Shown: in pieces, positions 63,642-64,000 of the stretch
Position numbering within the stretch: position 1 is the first letter of the stretch
Layout of the letters: the number at the start of each line of letters is the position of its first letter
Assembly: GCA_016927425.1 (NCBI GenBank)
Contig: JAFGMR010000019.1
Coordinates: 1-64,000, forward strand
Direction of reading: 5' to 3'
Length of the DNA: 64,000 nt
Source of the DNA: Methanotrichaceae archaeon
Lineage (GTDB): Archaea > Halobacteriota > Methanosarcinia > Methanotrichales > Methanotrichaceae
Program-made: the position numbers and the translations under genes
The notes under the pieces: generated by a model
The model's database searches: none
The model's input: the letters and a program-made list of their open reading frames with translations, nothing else
What the model was told of the DNA's origin: nothing

Positions 63642-64000
63642 TTACTCCTCCATGAAGACATATGCCACCTTCTTTTGCATAATCTGGTCAACGGTAAGGG
63701 AGTCTGCCGGCTCCTTTGCTATAGCATGGACCATGTACCTTCCCCTCTCCGGTTCGATGTCGATTGTTATTGTCCCAGGGGTCAATGTGATGGAGTTGCC
63801 AAATGCGGTAAGCGCGAGATCGCTCCTCAATGTGGTATCGAATTCTATAATCCTTGGATCCACGGGAAGCATTCCGATAACCCGCTTGGTCACATCGATG
63901 GTGGCCAGATAGATCTGCCACATCTCCCATATCGAGTAGGCGACGAACCTACGGCTCTTTAGGAGAATATTCTCCCCTCGGCAGGGGAGAAATATCTCAT
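63642..64000 (-). CDS. mrpE: Antiporter subunit MrpE, 5' end outside the window
   Basis: The frame is open through the window edge. In-window residues include FVAYSIWEMWQIYLATIDV, PRIIEFDTTLRSDLALTAFG and NSITLTPGTITIDIEPERG, then YMVHAIAKEPADSLTV, which is the C-terminal half of MrpE. The ATG at 63923 is internal: conserved sequence (CRGENILLKSRRFVAYSIWE) precedes it in the same frame. MrpE is required for assembly and function of the Mrp complex. The next gene downstream is the MbhD-like subunit only 16 bases away, so MrpF and MrpG are not in their usual position. Confidence 0.9.
   Translation of the reverse strand, partial: EIFLPCRGENILLKSRRFVAYSIWEMWQIYLATIDVTKRVIGMLPVDPRIIEFDTTLRSDLALTAFGNSITLTPGTITIDIEPERGRYMVHAIAKEPADSLTVDQIMQKKVAYVFMEE

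Noticed and set aside
55291-64000. Membrane-bound hydrogenase (Mbh/Ech) operon
   Set aside because: The subunits resemble the Mrp part shared with Mbh, but no NiFe large or small hydrogenase subunit or MbhM-like gene is present in the window.

Overview
The window looks like chromosome of a methanogenic archaeon, most likely a Methanosarcinia member close to Methanotrichaceae. This is an inference from gene content: CofE of coenzyme F420 synthesis, an archaeal dihydropteroate-synthase-like protein, a VAT/Cdc48 AAA ATPase, an SDH_sah archaeal membrane protease, the archaeal bifunctional FBP aldolase/phosphatase, a MEDS-domain sensor kinase and TATA-box promoters. No rRNA is present to confirm it. 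GC is high in housekeeping blocks and falls in accessory gaps (6.8-7.1, 48.9-49.3, 50.2-50.9 and 54-55 kb).

Layout. (1) 0-6.8 kb, minus strand: part of a contractile injection system of the phage-tail-like eCIS type, with a DUF4255 tail-terminator protein, contractile sheath, two near-identical tube proteins, a third tube-like protein, a zinc-finger chaperone-like protein and a tiny DUF6760 protein. A decoration-like gene pair lies between; one copy is broken by a ~218-bp insertion with a 10-bp target duplication. Baseplate, spike, LysM and ATPase genes are not in the window. (2) 7.2-10.9 kb: an EEP nuclease/phosphatase and Cdc48, divergent, with a 15-bp tandem repeat and a palindrome between them. 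(3) 11.1-16.6 kb: an operon-like run of DUF6788, a zinc-type ABC importer, a lumenal membrane-anchored protein and an ABC-2 exporter, behind an 11-bp inverted repeat. (4) 16.7-23.2 kb: DHPS-like protein, a CofE-cytidine deaminase fusion, TrkH with extracytoplasmic insertions, an MBL hydrolase and LarC. (5) 23.2-31.9 kb: hybrid MEDS/PAS histidine kinase, a 34-residue membrane peptide, aminotransferase, ICMT-like membrane protein, SDH_sah protease and a secreted CrtC/AttH-like protein. (6) 32.0-43.6 kb, minus strand: YgiQ radical SAM, M24 peptidase, CarB, and a nucleotide-sugar cluster for a diacetamido-uronic acid. (7) 43.7-44.2 kb: an exact 81-bp tandem repeat array whose sequence recurs in the insertion at 4.7-4.9 kb. 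(8) 44.3-50.2 kb: winged-helix-like protein, aldehyde:ferredoxin oxidoreductase plus ferredoxin, FBP aldolase/phosphatase, an IS200/IS605-like end and a double UspA protein. (9) 50.9-54.5 kb: three DUF1646 transporter derivatives, one of them fused to five 70-residue membrane repeats. (10) 54.8-64 kb: an Mrp/Mbh-type cation antiporter cluster with three MrpD-like subunits, tiny membrane proteins and a seven-repeat secreted propeller-like protein.

The most unusual items are the 713-residue membrane protein with five indel-free 70-residue repeats, the insertion that split the decoration gene and shares sequence with the 81-bp array, the CofE-Cdd fusion, the TrkH insertions, and the Mrp cluster with an enlarged MbhE-like subunit and no MrpF/MrpG in the usual place.
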